Shown one piece after another: positions 32,500 to 40,905 of a DNA stretch of 41,479 bases. Origin of the DNA: Chitinophagaceae bacterium (GTDB lineage Bacteria; Bacteroidota; Bacteroidia; Chitinophagales; Chitinophagaceae); NCBI GenBank assembly GCA_016787125.1, contig JAEUVM010000063.1, forward strand, positions 1-41,479, read 5' to 3'. Position 1 is the stretch's first letter; each line of letters opens with the position of its first letter. The notes under the pieces are model-generated. The model did not search any database and had not been told where the DNA came from. It saw only the letters and a program-made list of their open reading frames with translations. The position numbers and the translations under genes were made by a program.

Positions 32500-33515
32500 T
32501 GTTTACGCAATTCATCCCATGTCAACAGGGTGCCCTGGTGGCGGGCAGACAGTTGCTGAGCTGAATCTTTACTGCTGCAGGCAGCGGTCTTTCCACCCAT
32601 GGGGGTTCTCAGTTCTTCACTTTTGAAATAGAAGGCAGTTTCAGCTTTTATCAGGTCATGTTTACCATCAAAACTTACAAAGTAAACGCCCGATACTTCC
32701 TTTTCTCCGATCGAGTTTTTCAGGTAGGCCAGCACGCAGGGTGTATCATCAAACTTGTACACTTTTCCTTTCCTGGTTACGATCTCTGCACCATATTTGG
32801 CATCAGTGATGGTCATCCGGCAATGGCTGCAGTTGTCTGTACCGAGTTTAATGGGTTGTGGTGATTGACTGCAACCGGTGATTACGAAGAGCAGCAGTGC
32901 TGCCAGCAGGGTATTATTTGGAGTAAACATCTTTTTTGATTTACGTGATTTCTTCCAGGCCATTGCAGTGGCCAGCAACGCAAGCAATCCTGCACCGATG
33001 AAAAGTATACCTCCTGTATGCGGCATTGACCAGGCGCTGAAGTTGAGCAATTGCTTATGACCGATCAATGGCGGCTGATAGCTCATACCGGGTACTTTGA
33101 TGGCAGCATCAGGGTTAAGGTCGTGGCCATAATTATATTCCCATCGATAGAAGTCGCCCATGGCAATTATACCAAACAAAAGAAAGAGGCCGAAGGCGAA
33201 GTATAGTATCTTCTTTTTTCCGATGATGGCTGCTGTAAGGAAAAGCAATGCAAAGAAGATGATGATCCAGGGCAGGAGGGTGAACTCGATAAAATCTTTT
33301 GTATGCAATGTCTTCATACCGATATAGTGGTTCAGCCCGTTTATTATTTCCACATCACCTCCCAGCTTATGCGGATAGATCAGCAGGGACAATCCTTCCG
33401 GGTATTGGGGCGCCACCAGGTCTATTTTCCAAAGCGGCACAAACAATACCATTACCAGCGCCAGTGCACAAATTGCCAGTAATACCCTGCTGAAGATTCC
33501 GATATTGGTTTTCAT
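32496..33515 (-). CDS. nosL: fusion: four-helix membrane domain plus NosL-type copper chaperone
   Basis: The 339-residue frame joins two proteins that I expect to be separate. Residues 1-190 have four hydrophobic segments (about 8-28, 80-98, 103-119, 165-187) and an extracytoplasmic loop with DFYRWEYNYGHDLNP. Residues 196-339 begin MFTPNNTLLAALLLFVITGC, a second signal-like helix with a lipobox Cys at 215, then NosL features: LGTDNCSHCRMTI (C229, C232, M234), FDDTPCVLAYL and a Met-Gly-Gly loop. NosL binds Cu(I) and delivers it to NosZ. The linker KKSRKSKKM is positively charged. The internal Met196 could also act as a separate start, making free NosL. It overlaps nosD by 4 nt. Confidence 0.85.
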   Translation of the reverse strand: MKTNIGIFSRVLLAICALALVMVLFVPLWKIDLVAPQYPEGLSLLIYPHKLGGDVEIINGLNHYIGMKTLHTKDFIEFTLLPWIIIFFALLFLTAAIIGKKKILYFAFGLFLLFGIIAMGDFYRWEYNYGHDLNPDAAIKVPGMSYQPPLIGHKQLLNFSAWSMPHTGGILFIGAGLLALLATAMAWKKSRKSKKMFTPNNTLLAALLLFVITGCSQSPQPIKLGTDNCSHCRMTITDAKYGAEIVTRKGKVYKFDDTPCVLAYLKNSIGEKEVSGVYFVSFDGKHDLIKAETAFYFKSEELRTPMGGKTAACSSKDSAQQLSARHQGTLLTWDELRKQ

Positions 33516-33597
33516 ACTAACTTGTTATTTATCTGCGTCATTGTGCCAGGCACACTTTTCAGCGATGTGCATCAGCAAGGCAATGCCGGATGAACAT

Positions 33598-34161
33598 TTA
33601 TTTTTTAGCAGGAGGCAGTAACACGGCATCTATCACATGTATCATACCATTGGAGGCGGGTACAGAAGCAATAATAGTGGCGTTACCATTCAGGATGACC
33701 TTGCCATCTTTTACACTTACCGTTACATTGTCGCCGTTTACCATACCCAGTGTTTGTCCGTCGGTAAAGCTTTCTGCTTTCATGGCCGATACGGTAACGT
33801 GGTATTGCAGTATGTTTTGCAGGTCGGCCTTATTATCATCTTTCATCAGGCCATCCACGGTGCCGGCCGGAAGTTTGCCGAAGGCATCATTGGTGGGGGC
33901 GAATACGGTAAACGGACCGGCATTGGATAACGAAGTAACAAGGTCGGCCTGCTTCAGGGCAGCCACCAGGGTGGTATGGTCTTTTGAACCCACAGCTACT
34001 TTCACCACATCTTTTTGCGACTGATCATCCTGTACAGCTTCCTGTCCGCCTGCAGCAGGTGTGCCGGTGGCAGCAGCGCTTTGATCTGTTTTCTTATCAT
34101 TGTTACAGCTAAACAGTATGGCAATGGATGCCACTGATAAAATCATCAGTATCTTTTTCAT
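33598..34161 (-). CDS. fasciclin (FAS1) domain lipoprotein
   Basis: I start at the ATG ending at 34161 (MKKILMILSVASIAILFSC), which gives a lipoprotein signal with C19; the longer frame overlaps nosZ and has no fold. The 187-residue protein has a low-complexity linker (SAAATGTPAAGGQ) and then one FAS1 domain: DHTTLVAALKQADL, GPFTVFAPTNDAFGKLP, ILQYHVTVSAM, NGMIHVIDAVLLP. FAS1 domains mediate adhesion or protein contacts. Position directly after nosZ in the operon suggests a periplasmic partner or anchor for NosZ, which is inferred from context. Confidence 0.88.
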   Translation of the reverse strand: MKKILMILSVASIAILFSCNNDKKTDQSAAATGTPAAGGQEAVQDDQSQKDVVKVAVGSKDHTTLVAALKQADLVTSLSNAGPFTVFAPTNDAFGKLPAGTVDGLMKDDNKADLQNILQYHVTVSAMKAESFTDGQTLGMVNGDNVTVSVKDGKVILNGNATIIASVPASNGMIHVIDAVLLPPAKK

Positions 34162-34185
34162 AAAAAAGAATTTGGCGTTAGGAAT

Positions 34186-34212
34186 AGCACCCCCGCACAA
34201 GGCGGAGGTGCT
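34186..34212 (-). other. stable hairpin between nosZ and the fasciclin gene
   Basis: AGCACC and CCGC pair with GCGG and GGTGCT, leaving one C-A mismatch and an ACAAG loop. It lies 12 nt after the nosZ stop. Without a T-run on the minus strand it is better read as a transcript-stability or partial-termination element than as a full terminator. Confidence 0.5.
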
Positions 34213-34223
34213 GTATGTTACAA

Positions 34224-36218
34224 TCATTTGGTGGCAGCGGTATCGGGCTTGGGCACATTGGTGCCGGTGCTGAACGTGAGCGGTACATTGCTGCCCGCCG
34301 GAGATACCCTTACATATCCCTGCATCTCCTGGTGCAGGGCACTGCAGAAGTCGGTACAGTAAATGGGATAGATGCCGGTACGGTCGGGCACCCATTTTAA
34401 GGTGGATGTTTCACCCGGCATGATGAGCAGCTCGGCATTGGTGGCGCCTTTTACAGCAAAGCCATGCGGCACATCCCAATCCTGCTCGAGGTTGGTAACA
34501 TGAAAGTATACTTCATCACCAAGTTTGATACCTTCTATATTATCAGGTGCAAAGTGAGAACGGATAGAGGTCATGTACACATGTATTTTATTTCCTTCCC
34601 GCACCACTTTACTTTCCTTTTCTCCTTTGGCGAGATAAGGATTGGTGTTTTCGTTGATGTTGAAAAACTTCAGTGAGTTTTTGCTGATAAGACTGGCGGG
34701 CACGGCCTGTGCATAGTGCGGCTCACCGATGGTGGGGAAGTCGAGGATGAGCTGCATCTTATCTCCGCTGATATCATAGAGCTGTGCACTTTGCGACAGT
34801 TCGGGGCCGGTGGGCAGGAAGCGGTCTTTGGTGATCTTGTTGTAAGCGATCAGGTATTTGCCAAAGGGTTTTTTGGAATCGCCGCCGGGCACACACAGGT
34901 GACCTACTGAGTAATAAGTAGGTGCCCTGTCGAGCACTTTCAGGTCTTTGATGTTCCACTTCACCACTTCGCTTGATACAAAGAAAGAAGTGTAGGCATT
35001 GCCATTGGCATCAAACTCGGTGTGCAGCGGGCCCAGGCCGGGTTTCTGCACTTCTCCATAAAGGGCGGAGGCGTATTTTATCACAGGTATGCCGTCGTAT
35101 TCACCGTCAAAATCTTTTGCAGCAATCGCTTTTTGCATTTTATCAAAACTGAACACCGGTATCAGGGCTGCCAGTTTACCACTGCCTACAATATATTCGC
35201 CGGTGGGATCCACATCACAACCGTGAGGAGATTTAGGACAGGGAATCATGTAGCAGATATCTTTCAGCTCTTTTACATCCAGCACGGTTACTTCAGTTTT
35301 GATTTCTGAAGTGGCAGTATGTGTTTTATCGTTGTACACATTATGCGCATACTTTGCGGGTACTTTTTTTCCTTTGCCTGCTTTCAGGTATTCTTCAGCT
35401 TTCTTCCAGTTTACGGCCATGATGAAGTCTTTGTCTTTCTGCGAAGCGTTTTGCTCCAGCAGGGTATTGGCCTGCTCTGAATTGTAGCAGGAGAAGAAGA
35501 ACCATCCGTTTGATTTTCCTTTACCGGCATGGCTGAGGTCGAAGTTTACACCGGGGCATTGCAGCTGGAAGGCGATGTCCATCTTGCCGGATGTTTTATC
35601 CACGCTGATAAAGCTGATGTATCCTTTAAAGTTTTGTTTGTAGCTGTTAATGGGCACATCGCCGTTTACATTGTCCGGCGGTACACTGAAGCGGGTACCG
35701 GCCACCACATACTCTGTATTCTCAGTAATGAACGGGGAGGAGTGATTACCTGCGCTGTTGGGTAATTCTATCACTTCAGCCGTTCTGAAAGTGGTGAGGT
35801 CTATCCGGGCCACACGGGGCGTATTGTTTCCGTTGCCAAACACCCAGCGGCCGTCCACTTCACCATTGGTTTGAGAAAGTTCGGTATGGTGCAGGTCATC
35901 CCAGGGTACAAAGCCGCGGGAGGTGTTGAGCATGGGTTTGGTTTCTTCACTGTAACCGTATCCTTTTTCCGGATCAACCGAGAATACGGGAATCACCCTG
36001 AGCAGGCGGCCCGAGGGCAGCCCGTACACACTTAATTGTCCGCTGAAACCACCCGAAACAAAATTGTAGTACTCATCAAATTTGCCCGGTGGTACATAGG
36101 CTTTGGAGGCAGCATCTCCGCTTACAGCGCTTTTGGCGTTGTTGGGTTTGCAGGAGAAATTGATGGATAACAGGCAGACGAGTGCGGCCGTTATTACCCA
36201 GGGTGTCATCTTTTTCAT
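34224..36218 (-). CDS. nosZ: nitrous oxide reductase, Sec-type (clade II-like)
   Basis: The 664-residue protein starts MKKMTPWVITAALVCLLSINFSC, a Sec/lipoprotein-like signal with Cys23 and no twin-arginine motif, the feature separating clade II from Tat-type NosZ. The N-terminal seven-bladed propeller carries His-rich sites of the CuZ cluster (DDLHHTE, CPKSPHGCDVDP). The C-terminal cupredoxin domain has the CuA ligands H585, C621, C625, H629 and M632 in CTDFCSALHQEM. The enzyme reduces N2O to N2 in the periplasm with electrons from a c-type cytochrome, here probably the product of the preceding gene. It lies 24 nt after the cytochrome gene. Confidence 0.95.
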   Translation of the reverse strand: MKKMTPWVITAALVCLLSINFSCKPNNAKSAVSGDAASKAYVPPGKFDEYYNFVSGGFSGQLSVYGLPSGRLLRVIPVFSVDPEKGYGYSEETKPMLNTSRGFVPWDDLHHTELSQTNGEVDGRWVFGNGNNTPRVARIDLTTFRTAEVIELPNSAGNHSSPFITENTEYVVAGTRFSVPPDNVNGDVPINSYKQNFKGYISFISVDKTSGKMDIAFQLQCPGVNFDLSHAGKGKSNGWFFFSCYNSEQANTLLEQNASQKDKDFIMAVNWKKAEEYLKAGKGKKVPAKYAHNVYNDKTHTATSEIKTEVTVLDVKELKDICYMIPCPKSPHGCDVDPTGEYIVGSGKLAALIPVFSFDKMQKAIAAKDFDGEYDGIPVIKYASALYGEVQKPGLGPLHTEFDANGNAYTSFFVSSEVVKWNIKDLKVLDRAPTYYSVGHLCVPGGDSKKPFGKYLIAYNKITKDRFLPTGPELSQSAQLYDISGDKMQLILDFPTIGEPHYAQAVPASLISKNSLKFFNINENTNPYLAKGEKESKVVREGNKIHVYMTSIRSHFAPDNIEGIKLGDEVYFHVTNLEQDWDVPHGFAVKGATNAELLIMPGETSTLKWVPDRTGIYPIYCTDFCSALHQEMQGYVRVSPAGSNVPLTFSTGTNVPKPDTAATK

Positions 36219-36242
36219 ATAGTAGTTTTTTGTTCGCTTGTG

Positions 36243-36719
36243 TTATTTGATACCATCATTCTTACGCATAAATTCATATACGTTGCGGGCATCATCGTCT
36301 GAAAGGTTTTGATTGGGCATACGTACAAGGCAGAGTTCCAGCATGGCCTGTGCTTTGGGGTCTTTGTTCAGCATCTCATCAGGATTGGTGGAGAAGTTCA
36401 TGATCCATTCGGCCGTGTGGCGGGAGGTAACTCCTTTCCATCCCGGGCCCACCAGTTTTTCATCACTCAGTTTGTGGCAGGAGCCGCATTTCACTGAATA
36501 CACTTTTTCTCCGGCTTCAGCTTTGGCAGCGTCGAGTGAGGGACTTACTTCCACGCTGGTAAACTTCCCTTCACCTCTTTTGGGATCATAGGATGGATTG
36601 CCGGTTTCGGTTTTTGCAGGTTCCGATGGATTATCTGCGGGGTTTTTTTTACCACCTTCACTGCCTCCGCAGGCAGCAATGAGGAGAATGATTGTGCTTA
36701 AGACGAGTAGCTTTTTCAT
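36243..36719 (-). CDS. monoheme c-type cytochrome lipoprotein
   Basis: I start at the ATG ending at 36719 (MKKLLVLSTIILLIAACGG), which gives a lipobox with C17; the longer frame has no fold. The 158-residue protein has a disordered linker (20-55), then the heme motif C78-GS-C81-H82 and a distal Met in CLVRMPNQNLS. It is the first gene of the nos operon and ends 24 nt before nosZ, so it is the likely electron donor to NosZ at the periplasmic membrane face. Clade II clusters often carry such a cytochrome next to nosZ. Confidence 0.9.
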   Translation of the reverse strand: MKKLLVLSTIILLIAACGGSEGGKKNPADNPSEPAKTETGNPSYDPKRGEGKFTSVEVSPSLDAAKAEAGEKVYSVKCGSCHKLSDEKLVGPGWKGVTSRHTAEWIMNFSTNPDEMLNKDPKAQAMLELCLVRMPNQNLSDDDARNVYEFMRKNDGIK

Positions 36720-36897
36720 AATAAAAGTTTTTCTGTACCGCAACATTACGCCCGGTTCATACGGAATTTTATGCGTCTGGTCATAATGCACGGAATGGTG
36801 AGAAAGATGAATACCTGTATATTATATATCAGAAAAAAGGCAAAATGGAAGATTGGCAGGGTATGGGTGACGGAGATCAGGTTATTTTCCGGTGATT

Positions 36898-36910
36898 GTC
36901 ATAAATTGAC
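36898..36910. promoter_or_regulatory. candidate operator GTCA-TAAAT-TGAC in the nos/regulator divergent region
   Basis: A perfect 4-bp-arm inverted repeat lies in the 239-nt region (36720-36958) between the nos operon and the Crp/Fnr-type regulator, 49 nt before the regulator start and about 180 nt from the cytochrome start. TGAC half-sites with a short gap fit Crp/Fnr-like binding. A plus-strand -7-like ATAGTTTG sits at 36924-36931. No convincing nos promoter was seen. Confidence 0.38.
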
Positions 36911-36958
36911 GTATCTCATACGGATAGTTTGCACCATTAAAGTGACTGATTATTTACT

Positions 36959-37555
36959 ATGATGATACCCGTCGATACATTGCTGGCCTGGGGCGCTACT
37001 TATAAAAAGGCAGCGCCGGACGAAACGATCTTTCGGGAAGGCAACGAATGCCATTTCTATTATCAGTTGGTAAGCGGATCTATAAAGTGGGTGAACATCA
37101 CGGATGATGGACGGGAATTTATCCAGAATATGATGGAGCCGGGCGAATCCTTCGGCGAACTGCCCCTGTTTGATGACAAGCCTTATGCTGCCACTGCCAT
37201 TGCCAACAAAGAATCAGTGATATTGCGGCTGCATAAAAACACTTTCCGTCAATTGCTCAGGGAAGACCCCGATATACATTTCCGCTTCAGCCGGATGATG
37301 GCAGAGCGGATGCGGTTCAAATTCTTACTGCTGCGGGAGCTGGCCTGCAGTGATCCCGAGCATCGCATCACTTCACTCTTCACTTACTTCAAGGAAACGA
37401 GGAGGTATATCTGCCAGGCCTGCAATAAGGTAAACCTCACCCGCCAGCAAATAGCCGATATGACAGGCCTGCGGGTGGAAACCGTTATCAGGGCCATCAA
37501 AAGCCTACAGCATAAAGGTTCGCTTGTTATCGACAGGGGCAAAGTATATTGCTGA
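36959..37555 (+). CDS. Crp/Fnr family transcriptional regulator
   Basis: The 198-residue protein has a cyclic-nucleotide-binding fold (FREGNECHFYYQLVSGSIKWV, GESFGELPLFDDKPYAATAIA, VILRLHKNTFRQLL), a dimer helix and a C-terminal winged helix (LTRQQIADMTGLRVETVIRAIKSL, then KGSLVIDRGKVY). It has no N-terminal cysteine cluster of the FNR type, so it does not sense oxygen through a [4Fe-4S] cluster in that way. The only Cys pair, CQAC at about residue 140-143, lies near the HTH. Divergent from the nos operon and ahead of NO-related genes, it is likely a DNR/NnrR-like regulator of nitrogen oxide metabolism. A ligand such as heme-bound NO is a guess. Confidence 0.88.
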   Translation: MMIPVDTLLAWGATYKKAAPDETIFREGNECHFYYQLVSGSIKWVNITDDGREFIQNMMEPGESFGELPLFDDKPYAATAIANKESVILRLHKNTFRQLLREDPDIHFRFSRMMAERMRFKFLLLRELACSDPEHRITSLFTYFKETRRYICQACNKVNLTRQQIADMTGLRVETVIRAIKSLQHKGSLVIDRGKVYC

Positions 37556-37618
37556 TTTTATGAGTGCAGTCATAGAATGATCTTCCGCCTCTTGGTTATT
37601 TTGTTTTAAACAAGGATC

Positions 37619-38866
37619 ATGAACCGACAGCTCAGAACCTGGCTGCGCATTTCCCTCATCAGTTTATTGCTTGTGGCCCTTGCAGGCCTTATCATGCGGT
37701 ATAAGATCATTTATCCGTTGCCCTTAGTGGACCAGAAAAACCTGCTGCATGCGCATTCTCATTTTGCTTTTGCGGGATGGATCACCCAGGCGCTGATGAC
37801 CTTACTGGTGTATTACCTGTATCAACGCGGAGATGTAAATGCATTTTCCAGGTATCGCCCCTTACTATGGGCCAATATAATTACGGCCTATGGTATGCTG
37901 TTCACTTTCCCATTCCTGGGGTACCAGTTTCCATCTATCTTATTTTCCACGCTGTCCATCTTTGTATCCTACTGGTTTGCCATACAATACTGGCGGGATG
38001 CCGGGCTGGCCCCAAACCGCAACATCACCACGTATTGGTTCAGGGCGGCCGTGGTATTCAATGCAGTTTCATCAGCCGGGGCCTTTTACCTCGCATATAT
38101 GCTGGCATCGAAAAGTGCACACACCACGCATTACCTCGCCTCAGTTTATTTCTTTCTGCATTTCCAGTACAATGGCTGGTTCTTCTTTGCCTGTATGGGA
38201 TTGCTCAGTTACCGGTTGTTGCTGTCCGGAGTGGCGGCAACTAAAATACGGCAGGTGTTCCTGTTGTTTGTTGTAGCCTGCGTGCCGGCCTACTTTCTTT
38301 CCGCTCTCTGGCTGCCCATAGGCAAGTTCATTTATATAATGGTGGTGGTGGCGGCTTTACTGCAACTGGTGGGGTGGGGTGTGCTGATGCGTGAAGCGGT
38401 CCGGCTTTTTCCGGTTATCAGAAAACAGGTAACGGTATTTGCCGGTGTGTTGTTTGTTTTTTTTGCAGTGGCACTCAGCATCAAGCTGCTGCTGCAGGCT
38501 GCCTCGGTGATCCCTTCACTCAGCCGGTATGCTTTTGGCTTCCGGCCTATCATCATCGGTTATCTTCATCTTGTATTACTGGGGGTGATCACGGTGTTCC
38601 TGCTGGCTTATATTGCTGCATACAGGCTTATTCCATTAACAGCAGCGGTAAGATGGGGTATCATCCTGTTTACAGCCGGTATCATCAGCAACGAACTGCT
38701 GCTGATGATGCAGGGCATTGCTGATATGCGCTATGAACCATTGCCTGCCGTTAATAAATGGCTGCTGGGTGCTGCACTGATGCTTTTTTCCGGAATGTTA
38801 TTGGTGAACGGGGGTTTATTATTTTCAAAGTATGACCGGGCGCATAACCGTGATGCAGGCAATTGA
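37619..38866 (+). CDS. polytopic membrane protein related to heme-copper oxidase subunit I (NO metabolism-associated)
   Basis: The 415-residue protein has about 11-12 hydrophobic helices. LLHAHSHFAFAGWITQAL near residues 42-59 (H44, H46, H48) resembles the H-x-H stretch of cbb3/NorB-like subunit I proteins, and HYLASVYFFLHFQYNGWFF and YLHLVLLGVIT hold further histidines. It is shorter than a typical catalytic subunit I, and not all copper and heme ligands can be placed, so a complete enzyme is not shown. It lies between a Crp/Fnr regulator and ric, near the nos genes. A heme-binding NO-response protein (as proposed for NnrS-like families) is one option. Confidence 0.68.
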   Translation: MNRQLRTWLRISLISLLLVALAGLIMRYKIIYPLPLVDQKNLLHAHSHFAFAGWITQALMTLLVYYLYQRGDVNAFSRYRPLLWANIITAYGMLFTFPFLGYQFPSILFSTLSIFVSYWFAIQYWRDAGLAPNRNITTYWFRAAVVFNAVSSAGAFYLAYMLASKSAHTTHYLASVYFFLHFQYNGWFFFACMGLLSYRLLLSGVAATKIRQVFLLFVVACVPAYFLSALWLPIGKFIYIMVVVAALLQLVGWGVLMREAVRLFPVIRKQVTVFAGVLFVFFAVALSIKLLLQAASVIPSLSRYAFGFRPIIIGYLHLVLLGVITVFLLAYIAAYRLIPLTAAVRWGIILFTAGIISNELLLMMQGIADMRYEPLPAVNKWLLGAALMLFSGMLLVNGGLLFSKYDRAHNRDAGN

Positions 38867-38890
38867 TAAGCTTTGCACAAATTCAATTGT

Positions 38891-39595
38891 ATGCAACTTA
38901 CCCAACAAACACTGGCCGGTATTGTAACCGGCAACCACCGAACCGCCTCAGTACTGGAAAAATACAACCTCGATTTTTGCTGTAAGGGAAAGCGTACGCT
39001 GGCCATGGCCTGTGAAGAGAAGGGCCTGGAAGCCGATACGATCGCAGCAGAACTGAGCCGCCTGGGTGAAGAACCCGCTACGGGGCAAATGCCTTTTTCA
39101 GAAATGACGGCTGCACAGCTCAGTGCCTATATTGTGATACATCATCATTTTTATGTAAGGCAGATACTGCCGCAGCTTCATGCGCACCTGGAAAAAGTGG
39201 CGGTGAAGCACGGCGATCGTTTTCCCCGGATGAAGGAAGTATATGCACTCTTTACTGAAGTAAGAGAGGAGATGACGCTGCACATGGAGAAGGAAGAAAT
39301 GATCTTATTCCCGGCCATCCGTAAAGCAGAAGGAGCATTTGTAAGTAAACAGCCGGCCGGACCGGAAACCCGTGTTATCACCGGTGCGGTGCAGATGATG
39401 GAAGCCGAGCACGACAGGGCCGGTGCGCTGATGCAGTACATACGTGAACTTACCGGTAATTACCAGGTGCCTGAAGGTGCCTGCACCACATTTGCCATAA
39501 GCCTGGCAGAGCTGAAGGAGTTTGAAGAAAACCTGCACCAGCATGTACACCTGGAGAATAACCTGCTGTTTCCGATGGCGCAGCGGTATGTGTGA
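38891..39595 (+). CDS. ric: iron-sulfur cluster repair di-iron protein, RIC (ScdA/YtfE/NorA family)
   Basis: I start at ATG 38891 (MQLTQQTLAGIVTGN), 24 nt after the previous stop; the TTG six codons upstream is unlikely. The 234-residue protein has the ScdA_N domain (NHRTASVLEKYNLDFCCKGKRTL) and a hemerythrin-like four-helix bundle. The di-iron ligands come from IVIHHHFYVRQILPQL, HMEKEEMILFP, MEAEHDRAGAL and LHQHVHLENNLLFP. RIC proteins repair Fe-S clusters damaged by nitric oxide or oxidants. Its position in the same gene group as the regulator and opposite nosZ fits induction under nitrosative stress. Confidence 0.92.
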   Translation: MQLTQQTLAGIVTGNHRTASVLEKYNLDFCCKGKRTLAMACEEKGLEADTIAAELSRLGEEPATGQMPFSEMTAAQLSAYIVIHHHFYVRQILPQLHAHLEKVAVKHGDRFPRMKEVYALFTEVREEMTLHMEKEEMILFPAIRKAEGAFVSKQPAGPETRVITGAVQMMEAEHDRAGALMQYIRELTGNYQVPEGACTTFAISLAELKEFEENLHQHVHLENNLLFPMAQRYV

Positions 39596-39662
39596 GGGGC
39601 TCTTAGCCGCATCTGCGGAAAGGCTGTTTGGATTACTGATTATTAATTATTGATTATTGTGC

Positions 39663-39708
39663 CCCGGTCTGACGGTCTCCCTCTGACCGGGAACCCCGGT
39701 CTGACCGG
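39663..39708. repeat. short direct and inverted repeats CCCCGGTCTGAC
   Basis: CCCCGGTCTGAC occurs twice (39662-39673 and 39694-39705). CCCGGTC (39663-39669) can also pair with GACCGGG (39685-39691), and CCGGTC-T-GACCGG (39696-39708) is a perfect palindrome. It lies in the convergent gap between ric and the regulatory-domain gene. A role in termination or as a dispersed repeat is possible. Confidence 0.6.
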
Positions 39709-39719
39709 TATCACCGAAA

Positions 39720-39747
39720 AAAGCCCGCTACTAGCGTAGCGGGCTTT
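39720..39747 (-). terminator. rho-independent terminator, mainly for the minus-strand gene
   Basis: AAAGCCCGCTAC-TAGC-GTAGCGGGCTTT is a perfect 12-bp stem with a 4-nt loop. The minus-strand copy ends in six T, a good terminator 33 nt after the gene at 39781-40686. The plus strand has only three T, so it may serve ric weakly. Confidence 0.88.
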
Positions 39748-39780
39748 GGGGTTTGTTCTTTGTTTGCGGGCCGGTGGCGG

Positions 39781-40686
39781 TTAAGCGGCTTTTACCAGTT
39801 CCATGGAGATGGTGGTATTTTTGCCGAGCTTAACATCCACTTCATCAGCTGAGCCGGTGAGATAACCGTCGAGCTCAAACTGAAGGCGGACGATGCCGGT
39901 TTTGGGCACCTTGATACTGAATGAACCATCTGTTTCTGTTTTGGCAAAGAAGCCCATTCCTTCCACGCTTACGAGTACATTCTTCAAGGGATCGCCGGTG
40001 GTTTTATCGGTAACCTGGCCGGTGATGCGGGTAGACCTGTTGCCCTTGTCGACTATGACACGGTTGTAACGGAATTCTTTGTAAAACAGTTTATCCGTTT
40101 TTTTATACGGAAGCATGAGCCTGTCGAGCTGGTTTTTCAGCACATCATCCGTTTCTGTCATCAGTTCATTAATGGTATCGCCGAGCGATCTTCTTTTGCT
40201 GATGGCTTTACGGGGAGAAGGGGCAGATTGGTTGAAGGTATCTGTTAACTCAGCAAAGGCATCGATCATAGCGCCGGTGATATTAAAGTTAATCAACTGT
40301 GCTTCGTTCTTCTTTGCTTCTTCGAGTATCTGGTTACATATCGGTACCAGGTCGTCGACGGCTGCGTATCTGAGTTTACTGATACTGAAGTTCATGGCCT
40401 TTTTCAGCTCCTGGTTTTTCAGGCTGGTGGCGAGGGCCACGATACCGCCGGAGATGATCTGGGCCAGTTCGGCCAGCTCGATGCGGAGCTGATCCCTGGC
40501 GATGACCACACCCGATATGTTGCGGGCTTTTTTTCCGGCAACGGAAACGAGTGTGGAGAGCAACTGGCCGAATATAGCGATGACGCTAACGAGGCCGGGT
40601 GCTTTTTCCCAAACGGCTTTGTTGTCGTTGAGGAAACTGTTAACTGAATGGTACATGCTTAGTTTGGAACGCTGAAACGTATTCAT
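39781..40686 (-). CDS. cytoplasmic-looking protein with C-terminal carboxypeptidase-regulatory-like domain
   Basis: I start at the ATG ending at 40686 (MNTFQRSKLSMYHSVNSFL), since the longer frame carries unrelated residues. The 301-residue protein has no signal peptide. Residues 1-210 are predicted helical, with a glycine/alanine-rich stretch (LAQIISGGIVALATSLKN) and charged helices (NQILEEAKKNEAQL). Residues 216-301 are a beta-sandwich of the carboxypeptidase-regulatory or CNA-B type: RITGQVTDKTTGDPLKNVLVSVEG, then TETDGSFSIKVP. The C-terminal domain usually lies outside the cytoplasm in Bacteroidota, so its lack of an export signal is odd. Function unknown. It is transcribed away from the repeat region at the right edge. 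Confidence 0.72.
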   Translation of the reverse strand: MNTFQRSKLSMYHSVNSFLNDNKAVWEKAPGLVSVIAIFGQLLSTLVSVAGKKARNISGVVIARDQLRIELAELAQIISGGIVALATSLKNQELKKAMNFSISKLRYAAVDDLVPICNQILEEAKKNEAQLINFNITGAMIDAFAELTDTFNQSAPSPRKAISKRRSLGDTINELMTETDDVLKNQLDRLMLPYKKTDKLFYKEFRYNRVIVDKGNRSTRITGQVTDKTTGDPLKNVLVSVEGMGFFAKTETDGSFSIKVPKTGIVRLQFELDGYLTGSADEVDVKLGKNTTISMELVKAA

Positions 40687-40905
40687 AATAATAATATTAA
40701 AGAATGAATTGAAATAATAATTGATTGAAACAAGGTTCCGGCGGACCGGTATGCGCAGGCATAGGGTGTAGTGGCCGGAATAGCATATTGTGCTGTATGA
40801 TAGACAGCGGGGGAGAGTGGCCGGCGTGCAAAACCACGGCCGGTATTTTCGTGAATGTATGTTTTCGCTCCATGATCGTTTATTTATCATGGAAGCGTTT
40901 ATGGT
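40687..40905. other. gene-free divergent region with an inverted repeat (40866-40897)
   Basis: An inverted repeat, CGCT-CCATGAT / ATCATGG-a-AGCG with a 9-nt loop, ends 8 nt before the ATG at 40906 and could be an operator or RNA hairpin. I see no promoter with good -33/-7 boxes on either strand and no gene in these 219 nt. Confidence 0.45.

Noticed and set aside
39662..39708. Attachment site or mobile-element end
   Set aside because: Repeats are short and lie beside a terminator; no integrase or transposase is found and no target duplication is evident.
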